A DNA stretch of 23,750 bases from CAZZCU01 sp964652825 (lineage in GTDB: Bacteria; Bdellovibrionota_B; Oligoflexia; Oligoflexales; CAZZCU01). This document shows positions 1 through 6,814 of the stretch, piece after piece. Within the stretch, counting starts at the first letter, position 1; every line of letters starts with the position of its first letter. The stretch covers positions 1-23,750 of the forward strand of contig CAZZCU010000032.1 in assembly GCA_964652825.1 (NCBI GenBank). The letters run 5' to 3'. The notes under the pieces are model-generated. The model saw nothing but the letters and a program-made list of their open reading frames with translations. It was not told where the DNA came from and searched no databases. Made by a program: the position numbers and the translations under genes.

Positions 1-51
1 TCATAACGAGAGAATTATGAGGCGGTTGGCAACACACGAGTAGAGCAGTTT

Positions 52-1011
52 TCACCAACCATAATTGGGCTTGCGATCAAAATGATGCGCCGCTTTGATT
101 TCGCGAATGGTTCCGGATTCTGAACGCATGACGATCGAATGTGTATGTGCGCCACCACCGAAGTACCGCACGCCTGACAGATAACTGCCGTTGGTCACGC
201 CGGTCGCAACAAACATCACGTGACCTTTGGCGAGATCATTGATGCCATAAATACGATTCAGGTCGGTGATGCCCATTTTTTTGGCGCGTTGGCGTTCCTC
301 ATCACTGCGGAATTTGAGAACGCCCTGCATATCGCCATTCAGACATAACAAAGCCGCGGCGGCGATCACGCCTTCGGGAGCACCGCCAATACCGATCAGC
401 ATGTCGACACCAGCATGATCCTGTGCAACGGCAACCGCCGCCGACACATCGCCGTCACCAATCAAACGGATACGCGCGCCGGTACTGCGAACTTCGGCGA
501 TCAATTCCTGGTGACGATCGCGATCAAGAATAATAATCATCATATCCTGAATATCTTTGCGCAGCGCTTTGGCGACCTCGCGCACGTTCCAGGTCGGACT
601 CTTGGTAATATCAATGACACCTTTGGCGGCGGGACCCACGGCGATCTTGTCCATGTATGTGTCCGGCGCATGCAACAAACCACCCGCCTCGGCAGCGGCA
701 ATGACCGAGATGGCCTCGCTACGACCAAGTGCCGTGATCGTCGTGCCTTCCAGTGGATCACAAGCGATCTCGACTTTAGGTCCGTCACCAGCGCCGACTG
801 TTTCGCCGATGTACAGCATCGGTGCTTCATCGCGCTCACCTTCGCCGATCACAATCCGGCCGTCGAAATTAATGGAATCGAAAGCTTTGCGCATAGCTTC
901 GACAGCGGCATGATCCGCGGACTTTTCGTCACCGCGACCAATCCATCGGCCAGAGGCGAGTGCCGCCGCCTCTGTCACTCTCACTAATTCCAGCGCCAGG
1001 TTGCGATTCAT
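52..1011 (-). CDS. glpX: Class II fructose-1,6-bisphosphatase (GlpX family)
   Basis: Cytoplasmic metal-dependent phosphatase that hydrolyses fructose 1,6-bisphosphate to fructose 6-phosphate, a committed step of gluconeogenesis. The 319-residue product matches the usual GlpX length and its conserved blocks: GRGDEKSAD (about residues 25-33), GEGERDEAP (56-64) and the metal/substrate loop DPLEGTT (85-91), then a GIGGAPEG block further on. I chose the ATG at 1011 because GGGAG lies 7 nt upstream. The frame stays open to a TTG at 1116, but that extension has no ribosome site and is not typical of the family. The gene is transcribed away from the lipoprotein at 1255 across a 243-bp spacer. With the nearby glucokinase it suggests a local cluster of sugar-phosphate genes, although they are not co-transcribed. 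Family assignment is confident; some GlpX proteins also accept sedoheptulose 1,7-bisphosphate, which cannot be judged here. Confidence 0.95.
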   Translation of the reverse strand: MNRNLALELVRVTEAAALASGRWIGRGDEKSADHAAVEAMRKAFDSINFDGRIVIGEGERDEAPMLYIGETVGAGDGPKVEIACDPLEGTTITALGRSEAISVIAAAEAGGLLHAPDTYMDKIAVGPAAKGVIDITKSPTWNVREVAKALRKDIQDMMIIILDRDRHQELIAEVRSTGARIRLIGDGDVSAAVAVAQDHAGVDMLIGIGGAPEGVIAAAALLCLNGDMQGVLKFRSDEERQRAKKMGITDLNRIYGINDLAKGHVMFVATGVTNGSYLSGVRYFGGGAHTHSIVMRSESGTIREIKAAHHFDRKPNYGW

Positions 1012-1148
1012 AACCAACTCCCGAATTTCACGACCAGGAAAAAGGTTTAGTCTATGGCTCCCCTGGCGGGTTGGCAACGACAACTTGGCCCCGAGTTTTT
1101 CGCTCTTTTCTTTCAATATAACATTATGAAATTATTGATGTTTATTAG

Positions 1149-1154
1149 ATTATA
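1149..1154 (-). promoter_or_regulatory. Candidate -10 element for glpX
   Basis: Read on the minus strand this is a perfect TATAAT hexamer, about 135 nt upstream of the glpX ATG. No good -35 hexamer sits at 16-18 bp, so the assignment rests on the -10 match alone in an A/T-rich spacer. If used, glpX mRNA would have a leader of roughly 130 nt. Confidence 0.3.
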
Positions 1155-1254
1155 GTTTTTCTGCTCAAGTCCTTGGCACCAACAGCCGACAAGGATATTG
1201 CACATTGCACTGTCAGAAAGACTTTTAAACGTTTTTATTTTGCCGAGGCCACGC

Positions 1255-2049
1255 ATGATGAAGTTACTAACAACCATGATGTTTTCACTACTGCTCATCG
1301 TAGGCTGCAGTGACTCAAACTTCACGGGCGGTTCTAACGCCAGACGTTTAACCGACGGCAAAACCGGCCAGCCTGGCCAAGATGCTACCGCTGGCGATCC
1401 GAACGCGAACGGTGACGGTACTAATGGTGGGAATAATGGCGATGGTAGTAACGGTAATAATAATGGCGGGCCAACCAATCACGGCGGCTTGCGTGCCGAC
1501 GAAGGTTATGCGTCCGCGCCACGCGTACCGATGATGATGTATTTTGACACCAGCGAAGGTGAGAGTAATTACAAAGGCCAGTTTATCTATAAAGTCAAAC
1601 GTGCCGGCGGTCTTGCCGATGTTGTCTTACATCAATTCCAATCCGGCGCTACGGGCGAAAAGAAAATCGAAGATGTTTGCACCTGCGGCTACGAAAATAA
1701 TATGGACTTGCTGATCACTGCCGATAACAAAGAGCAAAATCTTAGCGGCTGGACAAATGAAGTCATCACCAGCTCGACCAAGCCGAGCGGTAATATCGAT
1801 GACTGGTCAGGCTTCCTGAGTAAATATAAAAATCTCCCCAACCACGCCATTTATTTGGGCGGTTTTGATCAGGTATCTTTTGGGGGAACTAGCAATGAAA
1901 GTACCTGCGGCGTCTTCGCATGCGGTGCAGGCGATCGCAAATGGGGCTACCGCGACGATACCCGGATGGCGTTTGTCTGTTTAGTTGATCAGTGCGCGAA
2001 TAAAGCGGCGGGTTTCTCGCTGAAGTTCAAGGATATGAAAGGTCCCTGA
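1255..2049 (+). CDS. Probable outer-membrane or periplasmic lipoprotein with Gly/Asn-rich linker
   Basis: I do not recognise the family. The N-terminus is a classic lipoprotein signal: MMKLL, a hydrophobic stretch, then the lipobox IVGC, predicting cleavage and lipidation at that Cys (residue 18 from the first ATG). The next ~50 residues are a low-complexity tether rich in Gly, Asn, Asp and Thr. The C-terminal ~190 residues look like one folded extracytoplasmic domain with six cysteines (VCTC, STCGVFAC and VCLVDQC segments), suggesting disulfides. ATG codons at 1255 and 1258 are both possible; GAGG at 1245-1248 fits either. The frame continues upstream to 1198, but that part lacks a ribosome site and would disrupt the signal peptide. 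Its TGA directly abuts the stop codon of the convergent glucokinase gene. Confidence 0.8.
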   Translation: MMKLLTTMMFSLLLIVGCSDSNFTGGSNARRLTDGKTGQPGQDATAGDPNANGDGTNGGNNGDGSNGNNNGGPTNHGGLRADEGYASAPRVPMMMYFDTSEGESNYKGQFIYKVKRAGGLADVVLHQFQSGATGEKKIEDVCTCGYENNMDLLITADNKEQNLSGWTNEVITSSTKPSGNIDDWSGFLSKYKNLPNHAIYLGGFDQVSFGGTSNESTCGVFACGAGDRKWGYRDDTRMAFVCLVDQCANKAAGFSLKFKDMKGP

Positions 2050-3018
2050 TCACTCAATATATGTCTTCGCATAGCGCGCAGCACCCTTGAGCGCGCAATT
2101 AGGATCGGTAATCAAAGTAATCGGCACATCATCAAGCACGCGCTGGAAGCGGCCTTTGTTGGCAAAACCTTGCGCGAAATTGCCATCGAGTAAAAAATCT
2201 TTGAGTGCAACGGCGATACCACCGGCAATGTAAAACCCCGCCATCGCCCAGGCTTTGAGCGCCAGATTACCGGCCTCGGAGCCGTACAGCCGCATAAACC
2301 AGGCAATGGTTTCCAAAGCCACCGGATCATGCTGCCGCGCCGCCGCGGAAATCTGCGGACCAAACTCCTCATTGGCATCGATTGTTACCCGTATCTGCCG
2401 CGACCACTCAGTTTTTTTCGCTAAAAATTGATACAGATGGCGAAAACCAAAACTGCCCGAAACCACCCGCTCCCAACTCACCGTCGGATAGTCGCGCCAC
2501 AAATATTGCAGCAATTCAACATCACGCGCATCGGTCGGCGCGAAGCTGCAATGCCCACCTTCGCTCGCACGCGGTATATGTTTGTTGCCATCCCAGAACA
2601 AAATGCTTTCACCAAGGCCCGTTCCCGCCGCGATCAAGGCCTGGTTGCCGGGCTTCGCCCGCCCCGGACGAACCACGACTTGTCCTGCATCGGTCAATGT
2701 CGCGATACCCCAGGCATGTGCTTCGAGATCATTGATAATCGTGACGGGTGCACCCACCAGTGCCGATAAACTGGAAGCCTGCAAACGCCACTTTAGATTC
2801 GTGACCTCGCCTTCGGTAACACTGGCGGGACCGGCGACACCAACAGTCATCGCCGCCAGTGACAGCGAACGCGTGCTCAGGAAAGTTTGGATCAGGTCTT
2901 CAAAACTACGGAAATCACCGCTCGGATAGGTAACGGTTTCCTGCACGGTCCGGGGATCATCAGCAGCAAAAATACCAATCTTGGTTTTCGTACCGCCTAA
3001 ATCAACCGCGCAAATCAT
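2050..3018 (-). CDS. glk: Glucokinase (E. coli Glk type, ROK/ASKHA fold)
   Basis: ATP-dependent phosphorylation of glucose to glucose 6-phosphate in the cytoplasm. The 322-residue protein is almost the same length as E. coli Glk. Visible motifs are the N-terminal phosphate-binding VDLGGTKTKIG (about residues 5-15), the catalytic Asp in INDLEAHAWG (D97), the second nucleotide loop AGTGLGES (131-138), and SEGGH (152-156), which is characteristic of this glucokinase group and contacts sugar. The gene is the second of a two-gene operon: its ATG (3018-3016) overlaps the TAA of ugd (3020-3018) as TAATG, which predicts translational coupling. Ugd uses UDP-glucose, which is made from glucose 6-phosphate, so the pairing is metabolically sensible. 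Lack of the CxCGxxGC zinc motif separates it from ROK-family glucokinases. Confidence 0.93.
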   Translation of the reverse strand: MICAVDLGGTKTKIGIFAADDPRTVQETVTYPSGDFRSFEDLIQTFLSTRSLSLAAMTVGVAGPASVTEGEVTNLKWRLQASSLSALVGAPVTIINDLEAHAWGIATLTDAGQVVVRPGRAKPGNQALIAAGTGLGESILFWDGNKHIPRASEGGHCSFAPTDARDVELLQYLWRDYPTVSWERVVSGSFGFRHLYQFLAKKTEWSRQIRVTIDANEEFGPQISAAARQHDPVALETIAWFMRLYGSEAGNLALKAWAMAGFYIAGGIAVALKDFLLDGNFAQGFANKGRFQRVLDDVPITLITDPNCALKGAARYAKTYIE

Positions 3019-4364
3019 TACAAACTAACCTTGGCATCCGGGCGACCGACGCAACGATAATAAAAGCCCATCTGTGCCAACATCTTGCCATCGTATTGAT
3101 TGCGCAAATCAAACACTGCTTTCGTACGCATCGCTTTGCTGACTTCCGACCAGCTCGGACGTTTGTACTCATTCCATTCGGTGATCAATACCAACGCGTC
3201 GGCATCCTTCAAGGCATCATGAGGCGTTGCGACATAAGTTAGTTTAGGTGCGTCGCCGTATTCTTTGGCGAAGTTTTGCTGACCTTTGGGATCGTGAGCA
3301 ATCACCTCGGCGCCCCAGCTCAGCAACAAGTTAATGATCGTGGTTGCCGGCGATTCACGCACATCGTCCGTGCCCGGTTTAAAGGTCAGACCCCAGATCG
3401 CAACGCGCTTACCTTTGATACCATCCGCACCAAAGTATTCTTGTACTTTGCCGGCGACATGTTTTTTTTGCTCCAGATTGGCATGACTGACCGCATTCAA
3501 CACCGAAAACTCAACGTTATAATTCTTCGCCGAACGCTGCAACGCCGCCACGTCTTTCGGGAAACAAGAGCCGCCATAACCGGGACCGGCATACAAAAAC
3601 TTTTTGCCGATGCGCGGATCAGCGCCCATACCACGACGTACATCGTCGACATCGGCCCCCACCGCCTCACACAAACGCGACAACTCATTCATGAAACTGA
3701 TGCGCGTCGCTAGCATCGCGTTTGACCCGTATTTAGTCAGCTCGCTGGAGCGACGATCCATAAACAACAGCTTGGCGGGATCATCGAGAATAAAGGGACG
3801 ATAAAGTTCCGTGAATATCTGACTGCCGCCCTCGCCGCGCAAGCCGACGATGATACGATCCGGCTTCATAAAATCATCGATGGCGGCGCCTTCCTTCAAA
3901 AACTCCGGATTGGAGGCAACAATAACCTGATGATCAACGCCACGCCGTTTAAATCTGTCGCGCACCAAAACTTCAACTATGTCACAGGTTCCCACCGGCA
4001 CTGTCGACTTGACGACAACAGTGATCGGACCCGGCGCCAGGTCGCCGATCGCAGTCGCCACCGTTTTTACATAACGTAAATCCGCCGACCCATCCTCGCC
4101 TTCGGGTGTACCGACAGCGATAAACGCCACCGCTGTCGATTGCAGCGCGGCTTGCAAATCAGTGGTGAAATGCAGACGTTTTTGCGCGACGTTCTGTTTG
4201 ATTAAATCTTCCAGACCGGGTTCGTAAATAGGCGAGATACCATCAAGCAAAAGCTTGACCTTACCTTGATCGGTATCGACACAGGTAACATCATGCCCCA
4301 CCTCAGCCAGGCACGTCCCCGTCACCAAACCGACATACCCGGAACCAATGATTGCAATTTTCAT
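3018..4364 (-). CDS. ugd: UDP-glucose 6-dehydrogenase
   Basis: Oxidises UDP-glucose to UDP-glucuronate with 2 NAD+, feeding polysaccharide, capsule or LPS sugar synthesis. The 448-residue protein starts with the Rossmann loop IIGSGYVG (GxGxxG, residues 7-12). It has the central-domain motif ELTKYGSNA (Lys211), and the catalytic cysteine in GPGYGGSCFPKD (Cys267, with Lys270). The C-terminal UDP-binding domain carries LTFKPGTDDVRESPA. I chose the ATG at 4364: it opens directly with the family-typical MKIAIIGSGYVG and has GGGG about 6 nt upstream. The frame extends 15 codons further to 4409, but that segment overlaps the predicted promoter. First gene of the ugd-glk operon. The gene symbol could equally be tuaD or rkpK style; the function is clear. 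Confidence 0.95.
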   Translation of the reverse strand: MKIAIIGSGYVGLVTGTCLAEVGHDVTCVDTDQGKVKLLLDGISPIYEPGLEDLIKQNVAQKRLHFTTDLQAALQSTAVAFIAVGTPEGEDGSADLRYVKTVATAIGDLAPGPITVVVKSTVPVGTCDIVEVLVRDRFKRRGVDHQVIVASNPEFLKEGAAIDDFMKPDRIIVGLRGEGGSQIFTELYRPFILDDPAKLLFMDRRSSELTKYGSNAMLATRISFMNELSRLCEAVGADVDDVRRGMGADPRIGKKFLYAGPGYGGSCFPKDVAALQRSAKNYNVEFSVLNAVSHANLEQKKHVAGKVQEYFGADGIKGKRVAIWGLTFKPGTDDVRESPATTIINLLLSWGAEVIAHDPKGQQNFAKEYGDAPKLTYVATPHDALKDADALVLITEWNEYKRPSWSEVSKAMRTKAVFDLRNQYDGKMLAQMGFYYRCVGRPDAKVSL

Positions 4365-4395
4365 AATTACCCCGTAATACCTCAATTGAAGCGGC

Positions 4396-4425
4396 ATATT
4401 AGCAGTCACGTGACAACGGTCGCAA
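4396..4425 (-). promoter_or_regulatory. ugd-glk promoter with extended -10
   Basis: On the minus strand the -35 TTGCGA (4425-4420) is separated by 18 bp from TAATAT (4401-4396). The -10 is preceded by TGC, an extended -10. The predicted start is near 4389, giving a ~25-nt leader that contains the ugd ribosome site. The spacer between the hexamers contains the perfect 10-bp palindrome GTCACGTGAC. Confidence 0.55.
4405..4414. promoter_or_regulatory. Palindromic operator candidate GTCACGTGAC
   Basis: This perfect 10-bp palindrome lies entirely between the predicted -35 and -10 of the ugd promoter, where a bound dimeric regulator would block RNA polymerase. No regulator gene is adjacent, so the identity of the binding protein is unknown. 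A 10-bp palindrome can arise by chance; its location is the argument. Confidence 0.35.
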
Positions 4426-4515
4426 TCATAAATCCTTTAGTATGTTATGAACCGTCCGATACCAGACAATGCTGATCGCCAAATTAGATCAACGATACGT
4501 TGCCTGGAATACCTG

Positions 4516-4524
4516 TGCTAAGAT
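4516..4524 (+). promoter_or_regulatory. Candidate extended -10 promoter for the FHA-GGDEF operon
   Basis: TGC followed by TAAGAT fits an extended -10 element (TGn plus a four-of-six match to TATAAT). It lies about 70 nt upstream of the start codon at 4595. No -35 hexamer is at the right distance, which extended -10 promoters can tolerate. Confidence 0.35.
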
Positions 4525-4594
4525 AGCGCGTAACAGGCAGTAAAATCAGGGTATTATGTAACTTATACCCACGTGGCGAGGCACGAGGATAAGG

Positions 4595-5479
4595 ATGTCC
4601 GACGATAAAACCATTATTACCGATGCGGTGGGGCTGACGATCTTCAACCAGCCCAAGCGCAAGCGCGCCTGCCTGGTGCAATATAGTGGCGCCAACTTAG
4701 GCAAACGCTACATTCTTGATCTGCCGGAAGTCGTCATTGGCCGCGCACCAAATGCACCAATTGTCATCAATGACACCAGCGTCTCTCGTCAACATGCCAA
4801 ATGTATCCAGGGTGTTGAGAAAGTTGAACTCGAAGATATGGGTAGTTCCAACGGCACTTTCATCAACGATCAAAAACTCACCGCCCGCACAACATTGCAC
4901 GACGGCGATATCATCCGGCTTGGCACCATTCTGTTAAAGTTCTTCGCCCACGATAATGTCGAGAATATTTTTCACGACAAAATTTATCGCATGGCAACGA
5001 TCGATGCCGGCACACAGATTTTCAACAAGAAGTATCTGATGGAGTCGATGGATACGGAATTCAAGTTCAGCCGGACTTACGATCGCGCGTTATCGATTAT
5101 TATTTTCGATCTCGACTTCTTCAAGAAAATGAACGATCAAAACGGCCATAACGCCGGCGATTTTATTCTGCGCGAATGCGCCGCGCTGGCCAAGTCAGCG
5201 GTACGCAAAGACGACATTCTCGGCCGATTCGGTGGCGAAGAATTTTGCGTTATTCTGCCCAACACCGATGCACGCACGGCTTTTGAATTGGCGGAGCGCA
5301 TCCGCGCGAAAATCGAAGGTTATGTTTTCAACTTCGAGGGCAAGCCTTTACGCCAGACTATCTCCGCCGGTGTTTCGCAATTGGTCAGCTCAATACCAAC
5401 ACCACAAGCACTGATTGAGGACGCCGACCGCAAGCTCTATAAATCAAAACACGATGGTCGAAATCGCGTGACCATCTGA
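4595..5479 (+). CDS. FHA-GGDEF diguanylate cyclase
   Basis: Soluble signalling enzyme predicted to make cyclic di-GMP from two GTP. Residues ~25-115 form a forkhead-associated domain with the phosphothreonine-binding residues in VIGR (R50), SVSRQH (S64, H67) and GSSNG (83-87). Residues ~130-294 form a GGDEF domain. It has FDLDFFKKMND (D172 and D174, metal and GTP), an intact active site GGEEF (213-217), and the inhibitory site RKDD (204-207) exactly five residues before it, predicting product feedback inhibition. No signal peptide or membrane segment is seen. The FHA domain would tie activity or location to a Thr-phosphorylated partner, so a Ser/Thr kinase elsewhere in the genome is expected. 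The start is supported by GAGG at 4585-4588, 6 nt from the ATG. The next gene begins 19 bp later and is probably co-transcribed. Confidence 0.93.
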   Translation: MSDDKTIITDAVGLTIFNQPKRKRACLVQYSGANLGKRYILDLPEVVIGRAPNAPIVINDTSVSRQHAKCIQGVEKVELEDMGSSNGTFINDQKLTARTTLHDGDIIRLGTILLKFFAHDNVENIFHDKIYRMATIDAGTQIFNKKYLMESMDTEFKFSRTYDRALSIIIFDLDFFKKMNDQNGHNAGDFILRECAALAKSAVRKDDILGRFGGEEFCVILPNTDARTAFELAERIRAKIEGYVFNFEGKPLRQTISAGVSQLVSSIPTPQALIEDADRKLYKSKHDGRNRVTI

Positions 5480-5498
5480 TGCTCAGGAGACGACGTTT

Positions 5499-6089
5499 AT
5501 GCGGCAGCTTATCCAAACCCTGGTTTTGATCATCGCCGGCGCCAGCCATACCGCTTGTGTACAGACGCTTAGCAGTGCCGTTGATATCAATATCCCGGTA
5601 CACGATGATCGTTCATACATGAAGGTATACGACGCCAGCTCACATACTTACAAAGTCATCACTGATTTCGAGACGCGTTACATTATCACCGCCACCTACT
5701 TATCACCGGACTTTCGCACTGCGTTCGCCAAACGCTACGAACAACTCTTTAAAGACCCGCAGCCGGTTCTTGAAGAAGCCAGTGACAAAGCCGGCTTCTT
5801 TGTAACCATCTTTAGTCCGACTCGCGACGGCTATGATCTCGAAAACAATCAGCTCTGGAATATTCAAATGGAGCTGCGCGACCAGAAGCTAAAACCAGTG
5901 TTAGTGCGCCGCTTGCGGGATAAGGAGCGTTGGACACCCTTTTTCGCCGACGTGAACATGTGGAGCAAGGAATACCTGGTCTTGTTTGATACGCCATCGG
6001 TCACCCCGTCATCGCCGGACTTAGTCGAGAAAAATCCAATAACCCTCAACTTTGCCAATGCTGATGCCCAGGTGAAGTTCCACTGGTAG
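5499..6089 (+). CDS. Exported protein of unknown function, possible lipoprotein
   Basis: Not recognised. This 196-residue protein opens with MRQLIQTLVLIIAGASHTAC, a short hydrophobic signal followed by a Cys at residue 20. The lipobox is imperfect (H-T-A-C), so it may be a lipoprotein or a signal peptidase I substrate. The mature part is a mixed, aromatic-rich sequence with many beta-like stretches, no obvious catalytic motif and no repeats. AGGAGA at 5485-5490, 8 nt before the ATG, supports the start. It follows the FHA-GGDEF gene by 19 bp with no terminator between, so a shared transcript is likely; a link to c-di-GMP signalling is inference only. Confidence 0.75.
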   Translation: MRQLIQTLVLIIAGASHTACVQTLSSAVDINIPVHDDRSYMKVYDASSHTYKVITDFETRYIITATYLSPDFRTAFAKRYEQLFKDPQPVLEEASDKAGFFVTIFSPTRDGYDLENNQLWNIQMELRDQKLKPVLVRRLRDKERWTPFFADVNMWSKEYLVLFDTPSVTPSSPDLVEKNPITLNFANADAQVKFHW

Positions 6090-6212
6090 GTTTCCAAAGA
6101 GTTATTTGGTAAGCCACGAAATTTTTTCCTCCAACACGCGCCAAAGCCAGATAACAACTGAGCTTTTTAATCTTCGCGGCAAAAAATCCCAAACGCATTG
6201 AGCACCAAGGAT

Positions 6213-6243
6213 TTGACACCACTCGTCAATATTCTGATAGAAT
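6213..6243 (+). promoter_or_regulatory. Candidate promoter with nested inverted repeats upstream of the 6327 gene
   Basis: A perfect -35 TTGACA (6213-6218) and TAGAAT (6238-6243, five of six) are separated by 19 bp, somewhat long. Two short inverted repeats overlap them: TTGAC-N7-GTCAA (6213-6229) and ATTCT-GAT-AGAAT (6231-6243). This arrangement would suit a repressor or activator. An A/T-rich tract follows. The 237-bp spacer 6090-6326 shows nothing else I can name. Confidence 0.4.
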
Positions 6244-6326
6244 TAAATTAAATCAATTTAGACAATTTTCACCATTTCGATGCCGCTCAGGATGAGCCAT
6301 GCATCAGCAGAACAGGGAGTCGTTCT

Positions 6327-6779
6327 ATGTCGAGATTCGGCCACGCAGACATACTCTTGGAACTGGTTGATCTGTGTCGGGAAATCTCCGGTGAAATTGA
6401 GCACCAATTGGGCTACTACCGTGCCAGTGTCTACAAGCAGGAAACCTCCGGTATCATAAAAAAGAAAATCGAACATTTGCGCCTGGTCGCTAATCTGATC
6501 GGCTGCGATCATCTAGCCGAGATTTTTCACGATCACGATGCTGTGATCGCCGCCGGCGCATTGCACTATGTGCCTGGCGAATGCTCCTTTTCGGCACGAA
6601 CCACTGGCCTGCTGAAGAGCATGAATGATCAACTCGAAAGTTTAACCAAACAGCACGGTGCTGCGCACGATAATGCCGCGCCGACCGCGCTGGCTCGAAA
6701 AGTCCAGCAACATCGCAACCAACTGCTATCGCTTTGCCGTCATGGCTCCCGACAATGGTCGTTTTTTCAGACGGTGTAG
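6327..6779 (+). CDS. Small helical cytoplasmic protein of unknown function
   Basis: A 150-residue protein I do not recognise. It lacks a signal peptide or membrane segment and looks almost entirely alpha-helical. Residues ~5-60 are a heptad-like helix pair with charged faces, including an IIKKKIEHLRLV segment; 65-80 are His/Asp-rich (CDHLAEIFHDHDAV); the last third is polar. GGGAG at 6315-6319, 7 nt from the ATG, supports the start. It precedes the membrane metallopeptidase by 35 nt with no terminator, so both are probably translated from one mRNA. A role as a regulator or partner of that peptidase is inference. The His/Asp cluster could bind metal but matches no motif I know. Confidence 0.65.
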   Translation: MSRFGHADILLELVDLCREISGEIEHQLGYYRASVYKQETSGIIKKKIEHLRLVANLIGCDHLAEIFHDHDAVIAAGALHYVPGECSFSARTTGLLKSMNDQLESLTKQHGAAHDNAAPTALARKVQQHRNQLLSLCRHGSRQWSFFQTV

Positions 6780-6800
6780 CGTTACTTCATTAAAGCTATA

Positions 6801-6805
6801 GAGGA
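6801..6805 (+). promoter_or_regulatory. Ribosome binding site for the TTG start at 6815
   Basis: GAGGA lies 9 nt before the TTG at 6815. A second GAGG at 6809-6812 is only 2 nt away and too close to serve. No ATG or GTG in this frame exists nearby, and the first membrane segment begins at once, so the rare TTG start is the best choice. Confidence 0.5.
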
Positions 6806-6814
6806 CTTGAGGAT

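Noticed and set aside
1..20. Inverted repeat TCATAA-N8-TTATGA downstream of glpX
   Set aside because: Six A/T-rich pairs without a G/C stem or T-run make a poor terminator, and the sequence further left is missing.
415..987. 190-codon open frame on the plus strand opposite glpX
   Set aside because: It lies wholly inside the well-supported glpX gene on the other strand, has no ribosome site and has no recognisable protein features.
1012..1116. 35-codon N-terminal extension of glpX from a TTG at 1116
   Set aside because: No ribosome site; the internal ATG at 1011 has GGGAG at good spacing and matches the usual family N-terminus.
1197..1210. Tandem 7-bp direct repeat ATTGCAC-ATTGCAC before the lipoprotein gene
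   Set aside because: Too short to separate from chance, and no promoter hexamers sit around it at proper spacing.
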